Source of the DNA: Hyphomicrobiales bacterium
Lineage (GTDB): Bacteria; Pseudomonadota; Alphaproteobacteria; Rhizobiales; Rhizobiaceae
Direction: 5' to 3'
Assembly: GCA_900473915.1 (NCBI GenBank)
Contig: UCNG01000001.1
Location: forward strand, 62,001 to 126,000
DNA length: 64,000 nucleotides
Numbering within the stretch: position 1 is the first letter of the stretch; the number at the start of each line of letters is the position of its first letter. Positions 10,258-19,711 of the stretch are shown in pieces. The position numbers were made by a program, and so were the translations under genes. The notes under the pieces were generated by a model, which did no database searches, was not told the origin of the DNA, and saw only the letters and a program-made list of their open reading frames with translations.

Positions 10258-11118
10258 ATGCGTAATATACCAAAGAATTTTGACAGCAGTTCAGTTGCCG
10301 AAATTGACAGGCGGTTGAGAGATATCGCGAATAATGACGAAGTTATTATTCCATTGGCAATCGAAAGCGGAAGCCGTGCGTGGGGATTTCCATCTCCCAA
10401 CAGCGACTACGACTGTCGCTTTGTTTATGTTCGATCTCCAGAAGCAAGCTTTACCCTTTTTCCCAGAAGAGATGTAATCGAAACACCATTGACACCTGTT
10501 ATAGATGTTAATGGTTGGGAGCTATCGAAAGCACTGAAGTTGATGCTTGCTGGCAACGCCGTCATTCTGGAATGGTTAACTTCGCCGATTGTTTATCACT
10601 CCGATGAAAAGTTCCGCTTGGCATTGTTGGAACTGGCGGACTCAATTTGTGATAAGAACGGGGTAGCTCGTCATTATTTCCATCTAGCGCGAAATCAGTT
10701 TGAACGTTCGTTAGGCGACGGAAAGGAGATTGGCCTTAAGAAGATTTTTTACAGCCTGCGTCCGGTCATGGCGCTGCGATGGATGCGTCTCCACCCTGAT
10801 CGTGGAGTGGCGCCGATGCATTTTCCGACGTTGTGCCAAGAGGCCGATTTATCAGCAGAAATCTGGAATAATGTGGCGGACCTGATGGCTCGCAAGGCTT
10901 TGACCCGAGAATTGGGAAAGGGCAATGTTCCAGCAGTAATCCTGTCGTTTCTAGTTGACGAGCTTCAGATCGCCGATAAATGGACCAGTTCTACAGCGAA
11001 GCAGGAAATTGATCCGGCCAAGAGAGAGCGTGTGGACAGGTTCTGGCGACAATGGGTAACTGCGTTATATAACGATGATACTGTTGTAGCGAACCCGTGG
11101 AATTCCAGTTCTGGCTAG
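10258..11118 (+). CDS. Predicted nucleotidyltransferase (YcgL/COG3541-like)
   Basis: This 286-residue protein belongs to the DNA polymerase beta-like nucleotidyltransferase superfamily. The signature GSRAWGFPSPNSDYD places Gly38-Ser39 and the metal-binding pair Asp50 and Asp52 in the expected pattern. The biological target is unknown; relatives occur in phages and in genomic islands. Base use stands out: it is clearly richer in A+T than sdhB and the downstream genes and uses many ATT, AAT and GAT codons. This suggests recent acquisition into the gap after the sdh terminator. The start has GGAG upstream at 10247-10250. Confidence 0.75.
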   Translation: MRNIPKNFDSSSVAEIDRRLRDIANNDEVIIPLAIESGSRAWGFPSPNSDYDCRFVYVRSPEASFTLFPRRDVIETPLTPVIDVNGWELSKALKLMLAGNAVILEWLTSPIVYHSDEKFRLALLELADSICDKNGVARHYFHLARNQFERSLGDGKEIGLKKIFYSLRPVMALRWMRLHPDRGVAPMHFPTLCQEADLSAEIWNNVADLMARKALTRELGKGNVPAVILSFLVDELQIADKWTSSTAKQEIDPAKRERVDRFWRQWVTALYNDDTVVANPWNSSSG

Positions 11119-11126
11119 GTAAAATC

Positions 11127-11498
11127 ATGCTCGATCATATCGGATTCAACATTTCCAGCATGCCCAGATCGCGGGCTTTTTATGATGCGGCGCTGGCGCC
11201 GCTCGGCATAGGCCGCGCCATGGAATTCGGCGATTGGGTGGGATATGGCCGCAATGGCAAGCCGGAATTCTGGATCGGCAAGCAGAAGGGTGCGAAGCTG
11301 GAGGGCGTGCTTCATGTCGCTTTTTCGGCTGGGACCCGCTCCGAGGTGGACCGCTTTTATGAAGCGGCTATCGCCGCTGGGGGCAAGGACAATGGCAAGC
11401 CCGGCCTGCGGGCCGATTATCATCCCGACTATTACGCCGCCTTCGTCATCGATCCGGACGGCCACAACATCGAGGCTGTCTGTCATCTGCCGGAATAA
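11127..11498 (+). CDS. VOC family (glyoxalase/bleomycin-resistance-like) protein
   Basis: The 123-residue product is a single vicinal-oxygen-chelate domain. It starts MLDHIGFNISSMPRSRAFYD, with the metal-ligand type His near residue 4, and ends with DPDGHNIEAVCH, which carries the usual C-terminal acidic and His residues. Such proteins act as lyases, dioxygenases or drug-binding proteins, and the substrate is unknown. The ATG used here begins the domain exactly. The gene starts nine bases after the nucleotidyltransferase but has normal base composition, so it is probably the resident gene. Confidence 0.85.
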   Translation: MLDHIGFNISSMPRSRAFYDAALAPLGIGRAMEFGDWVGYGRNGKPEFWIGKQKGAKLEGVLHVAFSAGTRSEVDRFYEAAIAAGGKDNGKPGLRADYHPDYYAAFVIDPDGHNIEAVCHLPE

Positions 11499-11544
11499 AA
11501 AAGCTTGCTTGCGCCCGCTTCTTATCCTCGCAACTTATACTCGT

Positions 11545-11982
11545 TCAAGCCAGTTTTGCGTCCAGCGTTACTTCGATAGCGCCCAACGCTTTTGAAAGCG
11601 GGCAGGACTGCTTGGCCTTGTTCGCAAGCGTCTCGAAATCCTCCGCCGAGATGCCGGGGATTTTGGCGTTGAGGGTGAGTGCGCTGCGGCTGATTTCAAA
11701 GCCGCCGCCGGAAGCCGGGCCGATGCTGACGACTGCGGTTGCCTCAAGCTTTTCGGGCGGAGTGCCGTGCTCTGTCAGGAGGGCTGAAAGCTGCATGGCG
11801 AAACAGCCTGCATGGGCGGCGCCCAGAAGCTCTTCCGGATTGGTGCCGGAGCGACCGCTTTCGTCCTGAAAACGAGCCTTGAAATCGTAGGGCAGATCCT
11901 TCAGCGCACCGCTTTGCGTGTTGAGGGTGCCTTTGCCTTCCTTCAGCGTGCCTAGCCAGACGGCGGTTGCTTTTCTGTCCAT
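11545..11982 (-). CDS. osmC: OsmC family peroxiredoxin
   Basis: OsmC reduces organic hydroperoxides using two redox cysteines. Both are present, Cys60 in AAHAGCFAMQLS and Cys127 in KQSCPLSKAL, and the Arg-containing strand near ARFQDESGRSGTNPEELL is conserved. The 145-residue length matches OsmC rather than Ohr. The ATG lies after GGAGAGCTTCC. It is transcribed away from the UbiH-type gene that follows on the same strand. Confidence 0.9.
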   Translation of the reverse strand: MDRKATAVWLGTLKEGKGTLNTQSGALKDLPYDFKARFQDESGRSGTNPEELLGAAHAGCFAMQLSALLTEHGTPPEKLEATAVVSIGPASGGGFEISRSALTLNAKIPGISAEDFETLANKAKQSCPLSKALGAIEVTLDAKLA

Positions 11983-12049
11983 GGGAAGCTCTCCTCTCGG
12001 TTGGGATTTCCGCTACCGATATAGGGCGGTCCGGGAACGGGTCCAGCAC

Positions 12050-13294
12050 TCAGATGGCCTGTCCTTTCAACAGGCGCGGGGTATCGCCTGAAAGGCCCGC
12101 AGCCTGCTTGATGAAGAAGGATTTCAGCGCGGGAACCCGGTCGACAAGACCAAGCCCGATATCGCGGATTGAGCGGATGGCCGGATTGTCGTTGGAGAAA
12201 AGCCGGGTCAGGACGTCGGTGGTGACGCCCATCTGCACCGTATCGAAGCGGCGCCACGACTGATAGCGTTCAAGGGCTGCGAAAGATCCGATATCGAGGC
12301 CAAGGCGATCCGTTTTAACCACCACTTCGGCAATCGCCGCCGCGTCGCGGAAACCGAGGTTGAGGCCCTGACCGGCGATAGGATGGATACGATGTGCTGC
12401 GTCGCCCACCAGCACGAAGCGCGGCTTCACGAATTCGCGCGCCAGCGTGAGGCCGAGCGGGAAGGCGCGGCGCGGCCCTTCGACATGCAGGGCGCCCAGA
12501 CGATGGCCGAAGCGCTGTTCCAGTTCAGCTTCGAACACGAAATCATCCTCGCGGATGAGCCGCTCGGCATCCGCCGTGCGCTCGGTCCAGACCAGTGAGC
12601 TGCGATTGCCCTTCAGCGGAAGGATCGCAAATGGACCGGCGGGCAGAAAATGCTCATCGGCGCGGCCGCCATGCGGGCGCTCGTGCGCCACATTGCAAAC
12701 AATGCCCGACTGGCCATAATCCCAGTTCACGGTCTTGATGCCCGCCAGATCGCGCAGCCGCGAGCGCGCGCCGTCGGCAGCGATCAAGAGACGCGTTTCC
12801 AGCCTGTCGCCATTGGACAGCGTAACGGTCACGCTTTCGGGCCGGGTTTCGAAATTGTCGACGCTCACCGCCTCAAGGAAGACAATACCGAGGGCATCCG
12901 CCTTGTTGTGCAATGCCGTGTTGAGCACACGGTTCTCGACCATATGGGCGAAGGGCTCGCCCGGTTCCGCTTCTCCCTCGAAGGTAAGGAACACGGGACG
13001 GACCGGATCGGATGTTCGCGAATCGGTGATGACCATTTCGGTGATAGGCTGGGCATCCGGCAGAATTTCCTGCCAGCAGCCGAGCTTGCCGAGCATCCGC
13101 GAGGCGGCCGCGGCGATGGAGGAGGCGCGGGGATCGTTTTTCCAGGCGCCCGCAGGCGCGCCGTCGATCACCGTCACGGAAAGGTGCGGGGCCGCTGACC
13201 TGATTGCGACCGCCGTGACAAGGCCGACATAGCCGCCGCCTGCAATCACCACATCGTTATTGCGCGCTGCTTCCTGCTTTTTCGGGACGGCCAT
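12050..13294 (-). CDS. UbiH/UbiF/COQ6 family FAD-dependent ubiquinone hydroxylase
   Basis: This 414-residue flavoprotein monooxygenase is predicted to hydroxylate the ring of a ubiquinone precursor. The dinucleotide-binding fold VVIAGGGYVGLVTA is near residues 16-29, the DG motif AADGARSRLRDLAG near 173-186, and the FAD-ribityl motif GDAAHRIHPIAGQGLNLGF near 300. These three define the group. In alphaproteobacteria one enzyme can replace several UbiFHI proteins, so the exact ring position is not set by sequence. It has GGAAATG-like purines directly upstream. No other ubi gene is adjacent. Confidence 0.88.
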   Translation of the reverse strand: MAVPKKQEAARNNDVVIAGGGYVGLVTAVAIRSAAPHLSVTVIDGAPAGAWKNDPRASSIAAAASRMLGKLGCWQEILPDAQPITEMVITDSRTSDPVRPVFLTFEGEAEPGEPFAHMVENRVLNTALHNKADALGIVFLEAVSVDNFETRPESVTVTLSNGDRLETRLLIAADGARSRLRDLAGIKTVNWDYGQSGIVCNVAHERPHGGRADEHFLPAGPFAILPLKGNRSSLVWTERTADAERLIREDDFVFEAELEQRFGHRLGALHVEGPRRAFPLGLTLAREFVKPRFVLVGDAAHRIHPIAGQGLNLGFRDAAAIAEVVVKTDRLGLDIGSFAALERYQSWRRFDTVQMGVTTDVLTRLFSNDNPAIRSIRDIGLGLVDRVPALKSFFIKQAAGLSGDTPRLLKGQAI

Positions 13295-13327
13295 TTGTCA
13301 TTTCCTTTCGAGAATCTATCTCACGAT

Positions 13328-13427
13328 AGCATTTCCAGCAAAAGTGCGAAGCGGTTTTGCGCGAGGCAAATGCTTGGAAACAAAGAGATAGAGCGGTTTC
13401 GCGATTCTGGTTTAGCTGGAACCGCTC
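13328..13427. repeat. Dispersed ~100-bp repeat, copy B
   Basis: It matches 2478-2577 in inverted orientation, beginning AGCATTTCCAGCAAAAGTG and ending GGAACCGCTC. The first 65 bases also match 38580-38645. The element fills most of the gap between the UbiH-type gene and tesB. The remaining bases up to 13610 contain a likely tesB promoter with TATATAT near 13581. Confidence 0.75.
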
Positions 13428-13610
13428 ACGCGCTGTTTTGGCATATATCGCCGGTCAGGGAACCCGATATTTTGCCGCGGCGCATGCCGAATCCTGCCGT
13501 CTGCTCCGCGGCCAGGGACAGCTTTTCCCGCACGGTTCTTGACAGGTTCCAACGCTCCGGCTCAAACAAGAACCCGAAGCATATATATGGTTGCAGGAGA
13601 CAGGCTGTCC

Positions 13611-14513
13611 ATGTCCGATGAAGAAAAGTCCGGTATCGAGCAGACGGCGGCAATGCGCGAACTGCTATCGATCCTTGATCTCGAAACGCTTGAGGTGGAC
13701 CTGTTCCGGGGCAACAGCCCGCAGGTAGGCTGGCAGCGGGTTTTCGGGGGGCAGGTGATTGGGCAAGCGCTGATTGCCGCGCAGCGCACGGTCGAACCGG
13801 AGCGCCATGTGCACTCGCTCCATGCCTATTTCGTGCGGCCCGGCGATCCAGCCATCCCCATCGTCTATGAGGTGGACCGCATCCGTGATGGTTCCAGCTT
13901 CAGCACCCGGCGCGTTCTGGCCAAGCAGCATGGCAAGGCAATTTTCTCGTTATCCGCTTCATTCCAGATCGACGAAGGCGGGCTTGAGCATCAGATGCCG
14001 ATGCCGGAAGGGCTGCCTATGCCCGAGCAACTCGTCGGCGATCGCGACATCAAGGAACAGTATCTCCATATGGCGCCGCCCAATGTCCGCAAATACTGGG
14101 AGCGGGAACGGCCCATCGAGATCAAGCCCGTATCGCTGACCCATTATTTCTCGCGGGAGAAACTCGAGCCCGTCCAGCATGTATGGGTGAGGGCGCGCGG
14201 CATCGTGCCGGATGACCGGGCACTGCAAGCCGCCATTCTCGCCTATCTTTCCGATATGACGCTGCTCGACACGTCGCTTCATCCGCATGGTCGGACTATT
14301 TTCGATCGCGACATGCAGGTGGCGAGCCTCGACCACGCCATGTGGTTTCATCGACCGTGCAGGCTCGATGACTGGCTTCTCTATACGCAGGATACGCCGA
14401 GCGCTTCAGGCGCACGCGGCTTCAATCGCGGCGCGCTTTACACCCGCGATGGCGTGCTGATCGCATCAGTCGCGCAGGAAGGCCTGATCCGCGTGCACGA
14501 GGAAAAGAAATGA
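13611..14513 (+). CDS. tesB: Acyl-CoA thioesterase II
   Basis: TesB hydrolyses medium- and long-chain acyl-CoA. The 300-residue protein has the double hotdog fold, with FRGNSPQVGWQRVFGGQVIG near residues 28-47, HSLHAYFVRPGDP near 66 and the C-terminal LDHAMWFHRPCRLDDWLLY block. The start was set at the ATG preceded by AGGAGA rather than upstream ATGs without a ribosome-binding site. In enterics tesB follows glnK-amtB, while here it precedes amtB. A 19-bp palindrome overlaps its stop codon. Confidence 0.94.
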   Translation: MSDEEKSGIEQTAAMRELLSILDLETLEVDLFRGNSPQVGWQRVFGGQVIGQALIAAQRTVEPERHVHSLHAYFVRPGDPAIPIVYEVDRIRDGSSFSTRRVLAKQHGKAIFSLSASFQIDEGGLEHQMPMPEGLPMPEQLVGDRDIKEQYLHMAPPNVRKYWERERPIEIKPVSLTHYFSREKLEPVQHVWVRARGIVPDDRALQAAILAYLSDMTLLDTSLHPHGRTIFDRDMQVASLDHAMWFHRPCRLDDWLLYTQDTPSASGARGFNRGALYTRDGVLIASVAQEGLIRVHEEKK

Positions 14514-14528
14514 TTAATTATTAATCAT
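14510..14528. promoter_or_regulatory. 19-bp AT-rich perfect palindrome over the tesB stop codon
   Basis: ATGATTAAT and ATTAATCAT flank a single T. The palindrome spans the tesB TGA and opens the AT-rich upstream region of amtB. It is not followed by a T tract, so it is more likely a protein-binding site than a terminator. Confidence 0.4.
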
Positions 14529-14730
14529 GAGCTGTATAGGTGATTAAATTAGAGGCATTTCGCTGCTGGCTGGCGAGATGCCGAGGGGTAAAAAGCGAAT
14601 CGAATGAATCAGTTAAGGCATCATTCGGTCTGAAGCTGCATCCGTGGCAACGCGTTCCTAGTTGCGAATTTCCGCATCTGGCGCGCTGAATGTCATAAAA
14701 TTTGCGGTTAATTTGCCTGCTTCGGCCAAC

Positions 14731-14745
14731 TGGCATGAATTTTGT
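14731..14745 (+). promoter_or_regulatory. Candidate sigma-54 promoter of amtB
   Basis: TGGCATGAATTTTGT fits the -24/-12 pattern TGGCACG-N4-TTGC except for T in place of the C after TGGCA and GT in place of GC at -12. GG and GT are 10 bp apart, as required. It lies about 70 bases before the amtB start, where a nitrogen-regulated (NtrC/RpoN) promoter is expected. I saw no clear NtrC site upstream. Confidence 0.4.
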
Positions 14746-14813
14746 TTCTCTCTGTTTGAACCGGTCTTTCCAGCGCAGCCGCGTTTGAAGCCGCCCTTCG
14801 ACGGAGATATTCG

Positions 14814-16115
14814 ATGCTCATAACAGGAAGAAACAAGCAAACGGCCCTTCTGGCCAGCCTGCCCGCGCTCCTCGCCATGGCGGGGACGGCGATGGCACAG
14901 GACGCCGCCCCGACACCAACCCTCGATACGGGCGATACGGCGTGGATGCTGACTTCAACCGCGCTGGTGTTGATGATGACGATACCGGGTCTGGCGCTGT
15001 TCTATGGCGGCATGGTGCGCAAGAAGAACGTGCTGTCCACAGTGATGCAGAGCTTTGCGATCACCTGCCTCATGTCCGTTCTGTGGATGGTCGCAGGCTA
15101 TTCGCTCGCCTTCACCGATGGCGGTTCGCTGAATTCATTTATCGGCGGGTTGTCCAAGGCGTTCTTCTCCGGCGTCACGATGGGATCGCTGACAGGGACC
15201 ATTCCCGAATATGTGTTCATCACCTTCCAGATGACCTTTGCCGTCATCACGCCTGCGCTTATTGCCGGATCGTTCGCCGAACGCATGAAGTTTTCCTCCA
15301 TGCTGGTGTTCCTGACGCTATGGCTGTTCATCGTCTATATCCCGGTTGCCCACTGGGTCTGGGGCGGCGGCTTCATGGCGTCGGATGGCGTGCTTGATTT
15401 TGCCGGCGGCACGGTTGTCCATATCAATGCCGGTGTGGCCGGTCTGGTGGCTGCCCTCATTCTCGGCAAGCGCGACGGCTACGGCCATACCAACATGGCA
15501 CCGCATAATCTGGTACTCTCGGTCATCGGCGCTGCCCTTCTGTGGGTCGGCTGGTTCGGCTTCAATGCGGGCTCGGCTGTCGGGGCCAATGCGCTTGCGG
15601 GCGTTGCCATGCTCAACACGCAGGTTGCGACCGCCGGTGCTGCGCTGGCCTGGATGTTCGTGGAATGGGCGGTTGCTGGCAGGCCAAGTGTGCTCGGCAT
15701 CATTTCGGGCGCTGTCGCGGGGCTCGTCGCCGTCACGCCTGCCGCCGGTTTCGTCAATCCGGCCGGCGCGCTCATCATCGGCATTGTGGCCGGTGCGGTC
15801 TGCTATGTGGCGGCTGTGAAGATCAAGCACGCGCTCGGCTACGACGATTCACTCGATGCCTTCGGCGTCCATGGTGTCGGCGGCTTCGTCGGCGCGGTGC
15901 TGACCGGCCTCTTTGCCGATGCGGCGATCAACCCGGCCAGCGAAGGCGCCACCATCGGCAAGCAGTTCTTCGGCGCTGCTGTCACGGTCGTCTACACGGC
16001 CATCGCCACCGCGATCATTCTTTACGTGGTCAAGGCCGTCATGGGCCTGCGGCCCAGCAAGCAGGCCGAGATCGAGGGGCTGGATATCGCGCTGCATGGG
16101 GAGTCGGTGCAGTGA
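14814..16115 (+). CDS. amtB: Ammonium transporter
   Basis: AmtB is a trimeric channel-like inner-membrane ammonium transporter. The 433-residue precursor has a signal-like N-terminus ending AGTAMAQDA, then DTAWMLTSTALVLMMTIPGL and 11 transmembrane segments. Conserved pore residues are visible in the FYGGMVRKKNVLS, MTFAVITPALIAG and twin-His regions (VVHINAGVAGLVA and DAFGVHGVGGFVG). The PII partner gene glnK, normally adjacent, is absent here. A possible sigma-54 promoter precedes it. CGACGGAGAT before the ATG serves as ribosome-binding site. Confidence 0.95.
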   Translation: MLITGRNKQTALLASLPALLAMAGTAMAQDAAPTPTLDTGDTAWMLTSTALVLMMTIPGLALFYGGMVRKKNVLSTVMQSFAITCLMSVLWMVAGYSLAFTDGGSLNSFIGGLSKAFFSGVTMGSLTGTIPEYVFITFQMTFAVITPALIAGSFAERMKFSSMLVFLTLWLFIVYIPVAHWVWGGGFMASDGVLDFAGGTVVHINAGVAGLVAALILGKRDGYGHTNMAPHNLVLSVIGAALLWVGWFGFNAGSAVGANALAGVAMLNTQVATAGAALAWMFVEWAVAGRPSVLGIISGAVAGLVAVTPAAGFVNPAGALIIGIVAGAVCYVAAVKIKHALGYDDSLDAFGVHGVGGFVGAVLTGLFADAAINPASEGATIGKQFFGAAVTVVYTAIATAIILYVVKAVMGLRPSKQAEIEGLDIALHGESVQ

Positions 16116-16205
16116 GGATGGGAGTAGGGAGGTGTTTCCCTGCTTGTCGGGCTTTCGGAAGGCGCGGGAAACCGCGCCTTTTCCTTTATTTGCCGAGCCT
16201 CATGC

Positions 16206-16228
16206 ATGGTTAATGAGGAATTAACCAT
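16206..16228 (+). promoter_or_regulatory. CtrA-type box in a 23-bp palindrome upstream of ftsK
   Basis: TTAA (16210-16213), seven bases, then TTAACC gives an exact match to the CtrA consensus TTAA-N7-TTAA. The box lies inside a perfect inverted repeat, ATGGTTAAT-GAGGA-ATTAACCAT. It sits 27 bases before the first possible ftsK start codon. A GATTC site, the CcrM methylation sequence GANTC, follows at 16249-16253. Confidence 0.65.
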
Positions 16229-16254
16229 CCGGCGATTAGGATCGGACCGATTCA

Positions 16255-18885
16255 ATGCGCCCGGAGCAAGTCCGCTCAGGGGCCAGCAAATATTTTCGGT
16301 TCGGGACAGGCTATATGCGGCAAGGATATTCGCCCTCATACCCGCTGCGTGACGAGCGGATTACGGAAGACAGGCTGAAACTGGCCAATCTCTTCCGCAG
16401 GCAGTTCTATATCCTGTTTGGATTGGGGCTTCTGGCGCTCACCGGCATGGCTGTCGGCGCGCTGGCGACATGGAATGTCGCCGATCCGAGCTTCAGCCAC
16501 GCGACCGATAATCCGGTAACGAATGCGCTGGGCTATCCCGGTGCTGTGTTCTCCGATATTGCCATGCAGTTTTTCGGCCTAGCGAGCGTTCCCGCCCTGC
16601 TTCCGCTTGCTGTCTGGTCGCTGCTGATGATGACGCGCGGCGGCATCGGGCGGGTGGCCAAGCGCAGTTTTGCGTGGCTTGGCGCCGCACTCCTGTTTGC
16701 GGCGATTGCCAGCTGCTTCGCGGTACCGGCAAGCTGGCCGATGCCGATTGGTCTCGGTGGCGTCTTTGGCGATATGATCCTGAAATTTCCGGGGCTTTTC
16801 CTTGGCAGTTTTCCGCAAGGGGCCATCGCCTCGGGCATTGCGCTCATCCTTGCGGTCCCGGCTTTCTGGCTCTGCCTTTTTGCCAGCGGCATCGTCGGGC
16901 GCGGGGCAGGTGTCGTCAATCCTGCGCAAGCCTCAGCCCGCCGCGGCGCGGAAGAAGATGATTTTGCCGCAGATGAAGACGATGAAGCGTCCGCTGGTGG
17001 CGGTTTCCAGCTTGTCGGCGCGCTCACGCATCTGGTTTTGACCACGACCGCCAATTTCAAGCGCCTGACCGGGCTTGGCCGCCGCCGCCCGCGCGAGGAC
17101 GATTTCGACGATATGCGCGTGGTGCGCCGCAACGCCGAAGCGCGCAACGCGCCGCGCAGGGAACCCGGTTTCGGGGCGCCGGCCGCCGTCGACGACGCGC
17201 CGCCTTTCGATATGGACGATATGGATGACGACACGCCGCTCGCCGGTCAGGAATGGCACGATGCGCCGCCGCCCCGCGCCCGCAAGGCGCGTGTGGAACA
17301 GGCCGCACCGTCGCCGAAGCCCGGTCCGCGCGCCCAGCGCGAGGCGCAGCCCTCCTTCCTCAAGGACAATGGCGTTTTTGAAATGCCGTCGCTCCATTTC
17401 CTTGCCGAACCGAAGCTCGTTCAGCGCGACCCAGCGCTTTCCAAGGACGCGCTGGAACAGAATGCGCGTCTGCTTGAAGGCGTGCTGGAAGATTTCGGCG
17501 TGCGCGGCGAAATTATCAATGTGAAGCCCGGCCCGGTGGTGACGCTTTATGAGCTTGAACCGGCTCCCGGCATCAAGTCCTCGCGCGTCATCGGCCTTGC
17601 CGACGACATTGCCCGCTCGATGAGCGCGATCGCGGCGCGCGTTGCGGTCATTCCGGGGCGCAATGCCATCGGTATCGAACTGCCGAACCCGAAGCGCGAA
17701 ATGGTTTACCTGCGCGAAATGCTGGCAAGCCGCGACTTCGAGCAATCGAAGGCGAAGCTGGCGCTGGCGCTCGGCAAAACCATCAATGGCGAGCCGGTCA
17801 TCGCCGACATTGCCAAGATGCCGCATGTTCTCGTGGCCGGCACCACCGGTTCAGGCAAGTCGGTGGCGATCAATACCATGATCCTGTCGCTGCTCTATCG
17901 CATGACGCCGCAGGAATGCCGCCTCATCATGATCGACCCAAAAATGCTGGAACTCTCCGTCTATGACGGTATTCCGCATCTGCTGACGCCGGTTGTGACC
18001 GATCCGAAGAAGGCGGTTGTCGCGCTCAAATGGACCGTGCGCGAAATGGAAGACCGTTATCGCAAGATGTCCAAGGTCGGCGTGCGCAACATCGACGGCT
18101 TCAACCAGCGTGTCGGTCTGGCGCAGAAAAAGGGCGAGCCGATTGCGCGAACCGTGCAGACCGGCTTTGACCGCAATACGGGCGAGGCGATCTACGAGAC
18201 GGAAGAACTCGATCTCGAACCGATGCCCTATATCGTCGTGATCATCGACGAAATGGCCGACCTGATGATGGTCGCGGGCAAGGATATCGAAGGCGCGGTG
18301 CAGCGTCTGGCGCAGATGGCGCGTGCGGCGGGCATTCACGTCATCATGGCCACGCAGCGCCCCTCGGTCGATGTCATCACCGGCACGATCAAGGCCAATT
18401 TCCCGACCCGCATTTCGTTTCAGGTCACATCGAAGATCGACAGCCGCACCATTCTGGGCGAACAGGGCGCTGAACAGCTTCTCGGTCAGGGCGACATGCT
18501 CTTCATGGCTGGCGGCGGACGCATCCAGCGCGTGCACGGCCCATTCGTTGGCGACGACGAGGTGGAGCGCATCGTGCAGCATCTGAAGCTTCAGGGCGTC
18601 CCGGAATATCTCGACGCCATCACCGAGGATGAAGACGACGACGAGGGCGGCAGCGGCCCGGCTGGGACCGGCAATCTGGAGGATTCCGGCGATCCGTATG
18701 ATCAGGCTGTTGCGGTGGTGCTGCGCGACAAGAAGGCATCGACGTCCTACATCCAGCGCCGTCTGGGCATCGGCTATAATCGTGCCGCCTCCATCATCGA
18801 ACGCATGGAAGAGGAAGGCATTGTCGGCCCCGCCAACCATGCCGGAAAGCGCGAAATACTGGTGCCCACCGAAGATGACTATTAA
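16255..18885 (+). CDS. ftsK: DNA translocase FtsK
   Basis: FtsK couples septation to chromosome dimer resolution by pumping DNA at the divisome. The 876-residue protein has an N-terminal domain with four to five transmembrane helices (about 40-225) and an acidic, Pro-rich linker (about 225-375). The motor domain has Walker A GTTGSGKS at 529-536 and Walker [13 protein letters not shown] near 660. The C-terminal gamma winged helix (about 810-876) would read KOPS sites. Two starts are possible, the one used here (AGGATCGGA upstream) and an ATG 60 bases later. A CtrA box precedes the gene and lolA follows. Confidence 0.95.
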   Translation: MRPEQVRSGASKYFRFGTGYMRQGYSPSYPLRDERITEDRLKLANLFRRQFYILFGLGLLALTGMAVGALATWNVADPSFSHATDNPVTNALGYPGAVFSDIAMQFFGLASVPALLPLAVWSLLMMTRGGIGRVAKRSFAWLGAALLFAAIASCFAVPASWPMPIGLGGVFGDMILKFPGLFLGSFPQGAIASGIALILAVPAFWLCLFASGIVGRGAGVVNPAQASARRGAEEDDFAADEDDEASAGGGFQLVGALTHLVLTTTANFKRLTGLGRRRPREDDFDDMRVVRRNAEARNAPRREPGFGAPAAVDDAPPFDMDDMDDDTPLAGQEWHDAPPPRARKARVEQAAPSPKPGPRAQREAQPSFLKDNGVFEMPSLHFLAEPKLVQRDPALSKDALEQNARLLEGVLEDFGVRGEIINVKPGPVVTLYELEPAPGIKSSRVIGLADDIARSMSAIAARVAVIPGRNAIGIELPNPKREMVYLREMLASRDFEQSKAKLALALGKTINGEPVIADIAKMPHVLVAGTTGSGKSVAINTMILSLLYRMTPQECRLIMIDPKMLELSVYDGIPHLLTPVVTDPKKAVVALKWTVREMEDRYRKMSKVGVRNIDGFNQRVGLAQKKGEPIARTVQTGFDRNTGEAIYETEELDLEPMPYIVVIIDEMADLMMVAGKDIEGAVQRLAQMARAAGIHVIMATQRPSVDVITGTIKANFPTRISFQVTSKIDSRTILGEQGAEQLLGQGDMLFMAGGGRIQRVHGPFVGDDEVERIVQHLKLQGVPEYLDAITEDEDDDEGGSGPAGTGNLEDSGDPYDQAVAVVLRDKKASTSYIQRRLGIGYNRAASIIERMEEEGIVGPANHAGKREILVPTEDDY

Positions 18886-18925
18886 TGGCCATACTAGCGC
18901 CAAACTGGCGGTCTAATTAGCTACC

Positions 18926-19621
18926 ATGATGAAAAGAGAAAGTTTGTCGATGATGCTCTCCCGTTTGTCCGCATTTGCAAAAGCTGGCCGTCTCGCTGCT
19001 GTGCTGGGCATCGGAGCGCTAGGATTGGGCGTGGCGCTGCCGGTTCTGACGCCAGCCGTGGCGCAGGCTCAAGGGGCAGGCGGCAGTGGGGCTGCGGCAC
19101 AGCAGATTGCCGATCATTTCTCGTCGGTGCGCACCATGACCGGCGAGTTCGTGCAGTTTGGCCCGAAGGGCGAGCAGACGGGCGGCACTTTCTATATCGA
19201 GCGTCCGGGCAAGATCCGTTTCAACTATAACAATTCCCCGATCCGGGTGATTTCCGATGGCGAATCGGTCGTCATCAACAATCGCAAGCTCGACACATGG
19301 GACCTCTATCCGCTTTCGAAGACGCCCTTGAAGCTGCTTCTGGCAGACCGCATTGATCTTGGTGGCGGCCGTCTTCAGAATGTGAAGCAGGAGCCGGACA
19401 TGACCACGCTGGTGCTGGGCGACAAGTCGATCTTCGGCGATTCGAAAATCACCATGATGTTCGACCCCAAATCCTACGAGCTGAAGCAGTGGACCATCAC
19501 CGACGCGCAAAAGCTCGATACGACCGTGATGATCTTCAACGTGCGCAGCGGCGTGCGTTTCACTGACGATATGTTCAAGATCGACTATCAGCGCATCGCC
19601 ATGAAGCGTAAAGGTCAGTAG
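18926..19621 (+). CDS. lolA: Outer-membrane lipoprotein carrier protein LolA-like
   Basis: LolA ferries lipoproteins across the periplasm from LolCDE. The 231-residue precursor has a long signal sequence with the hydrophobic run VLGIGALGLGVALPVL and probable cleavage after AVAQA near residue 48. The mature protein shows the family pattern: FSSVRTMTGEFVQFGPKGEQ, TFYIERPGKIRFNY, then a strand-rich body ending VRFTDDMFKIDYQR. The gene follows ftsK by 40 bases, an order seen in many alphaproteobacteria. A second in-frame ATG nine codons downstream could also serve as start. Confidence 0.9.
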   Translation: MMKRESLSMMLSRLSAFAKAGRLAAVLGIGALGLGVALPVLTPAVAQAQGAGGSGAAAQQIADHFSSVRTMTGEFVQFGPKGEQTGGTFYIERPGKIRFNYNNSPIRVISDGESVVINNRKLDTWDLYPLSKTPLKLLLADRIDLGGGRLQNVKQEPDMTTLVLGDKSIFGDSKITMMFDPKSYELKQWTITDAQKLDTTVMIFNVRSGVRFTDDMFKIDYQRIAMKRKGQ

Positions 19622-19711
19622 CCGTCAGTTTGTGACAGGCAATCCGTTTGCATTTGTCGGATAAATGATTAGGTTCGCGGCATCTTTTTCGTTGCTGCGA
19701 GTCCTATCTTC

